Positions 7,479-8,177 of a stretch of DNA of 8,177 nt are shown one piece after another. Origin of the DNA: Alphaproteobacteria bacterium (GTDB lineage: Bacteria; Pseudomonadota; Alphaproteobacteria; Rhizobiales; Devosiaceae). The first letter of the stretch is position 1, and each line of letters starts with the position of its first letter. A program made the translations under genes and the position numbers. Where the stretch lies: positions 1-8,177 of the forward strand of contig JAJRRJ010000014.1 in NCBI GenBank assembly GCA_024279575.1, written 5' to 3'. The notes under the pieces were generated by a model, which saw only the letters and a list, made by a program, of their open reading frames with translations, was not told the origin of the DNA and did not search any database.

Positions 7479-7587
7479 CTCTTTTGCACCGTTTTTCATC
7501 CGCAGCGATTGGAAACTTTTTTCTTGAGGCAGGCGGTGCTATGAAGAGTTACGGCGAATCTTTGCAACTGAGATAGAACAAGATATT

Positions 7588-8177
7588 TTGAGCGGCCTTG
7601 TATACATATTTATTGGTTTGTTTTCGCTTGCCATTGCAGGGGGCGCTTACTTTGGGCTGACATTCACCCCCATTGAATCCTTGCTTTTTGGATTGATTGT
7701 GCTGGGGTTTGCACTGGCGATGTTACAAAGAAGACTGCACCAGCGCGACCTGTTGCGGCTTGAAAAGTCTATTCAGGATCTTTCAAGATTGCTCTCCACC
7801 GATGCCAAGGCGGGCAAAAATCTTTCCCAGCGCCTCAATGCACTTGCCGATATTGAGCCTGAACAAAGACTTGAAGTGCTTGAGGGGGATATGTCTGTTC
7901 TTGGGACTGTGGTGCGTCAGCTGGCTGAATCAATGGCCGAACTGGAACGGGATAATGCTTCACAAACAAACTATCCGGGTGACACCCCGGATGAAGCAGA
8001 TAGTCCGGTTCGCAATGAAACTGTAAAGCCTGTTGGACCGGTTATTCCTGCAGAAATGTTGCGCCAGGCATTGAGTGAAGATCGATTGTTGCACTATATT
8101 GAGCCGATTATAACACTGCCCCAACGCCGCACCCATGGATACGACCTTGTTCCCCGCCTGATGCTGGAAGATGGCGA
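7588..8177 (+). CDS. TipF-like membrane protein with coiled coil and EAL domain (3' end cut by window)
   Basis: The frame is open from the TGA at 7525 to the window end. The first usable start after that is TTG 7588 (then SGLVYIFIGLF); it has only a weak Shine-Dalgarno, so the start is uncertain. From there 196 residues are visible. Two membrane helices (about 3-24 and 28-46) are followed by a basic coiled-coil region (QRRLHQRDLLRLEKSIQDL, 47-65, and about 90-125) and an acidic, proline-containing linker (126-155). The beginning of an EAL domain follows: ALSEDRLLHYIEPIITLPQRR (161-181). The signature block reads GYDLVPRL where active phosphodiesterases have YEALLR, and QPI is EPI, so catalytic loss is likely. 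Two helices, a coiled coil and a degenerate EAL match Caulobacter TipF, a c-di-GMP-binding flagellar-assembly factor. That identity is inferred from architecture only. Confidence 0.8.
   Translation, partial: MSGLVYIFIGLFSLAIAGGAYFGLTFTPIESLLFGLIVLGFALAMLQRRLHQRDLLRLEKSIQDLSRLLSTDAKAGKNLSQRLNALADIEPEQRLEVLEGDMSVLGTVVRQLAESMAELERDNASQTNYPGDTPDEADSPVRNETVKPVGPVIPAEMLRQALSEDRLLHYIEPIITLPQRRTHGYDLVPRLMLEDG

Larger units (their letters stand above)
7362..7587. other. Divergent regulatory region between the LuxO-like and TipF-like genes
   Basis: About 226 bases containing the sigma-54-like promoter facing left and the 19-bp dyad. There is also a possible 11-codon leader frame on the plus strand (ATG 7541 to TAG 7574-7576, MKSYGESLQLR). 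No clear -35/-10 for the rightward gene was found. Confidence 0.55.

Noticed and set aside
7362..7499. N-terminal extension of the LuxO-like protein to an ATG at 7499
   Set aside because: The 46 extra residues are rich in Cys, His and Pro and lie before the receiver domain where the family has nothing. The stretch contains the sigma-54-like promoter.
7697..8026. Plus-strand 109-codon frame
   Set aside because: It is frame-shifted within the TipF-like gene, whose frame carries the helices, coiled coil and EAL start.

Overview
The window looks like an ordinary chromosomal segment of an alphaproteobacterium, probably of the Hyphomicrobiales/Rhizobiales type. Base composition is about half G+C by eye. 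The evidence for this placement is: a short-form HisG of the kind that works with HisZ; a groES-groEL operon with a CIRCE operator plus an alphaproteobacterial RpoH-like promoter (CTTGAC / CCTATAT); a GroEL ending in a GGM-rich tail; and a membrane-anchored EAL protein with the architecture of Caulobacter TipF. There are no tRNA or rRNA genes, CRISPR arrays or transposases. Genes are tightly packed and two convergent pairs overlap at their 3' ends.

Layout. Bases 1-669 (+) hold the 3' part of hisG. Two genes on the minus strand follow: a family 2 glycosyltransferase with two C-terminal membrane segments (1052-2050, or starting at 1999) and a GtrA-like four-helix membrane protein (653-1045). 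They are six bases apart and probably make and flip a polyprenyl-phosphate sugar. Divergent from them is a YfcA-type TSUP transporter (2128-2874, +, TTG start). Convergent with that is a small secreted protein of unknown function (2860-3357, -).

The centre is the groES-groEL chaperonin operon on the minus strand (groES 5252-5542, groEL 3545-5197). It has a complete regulatory set: an RpoH-like promoter at 5642-5670, a CIRCE/HrcA operator at 5602-5628 and a rho-independent terminator at 3417-3447. Between the groEL stop codon and the terminator, the last 28 bases around the stop are repeated exactly, 69 bases further on and in the same reading frame. The two copies are separated by a spacer with a perfect 10-bp inverted repeat. 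This is the most unusual piece of local DNA structure in the window.

The last third holds a sigma-54-dependent, LuxO-like response regulator (5901-7361, -). Divergent from it is the start of a TipF-like membrane protein with a coiled coil and an EAL domain (from about 7588, +, running off the end). Their shared intergenic region contains a good match to a sigma-54 -24/-12 promoter facing the regulator, plus a 19-bp dyad upstream of it. This suggests the activator may control its own expression. I see no convincing new defence or mobile system. The points most worth a second look are the groEL tail duplication, the possible sigma-54 autoregulation, and the pairing of a LuxO-like regulator with a degenerate EAL protein.
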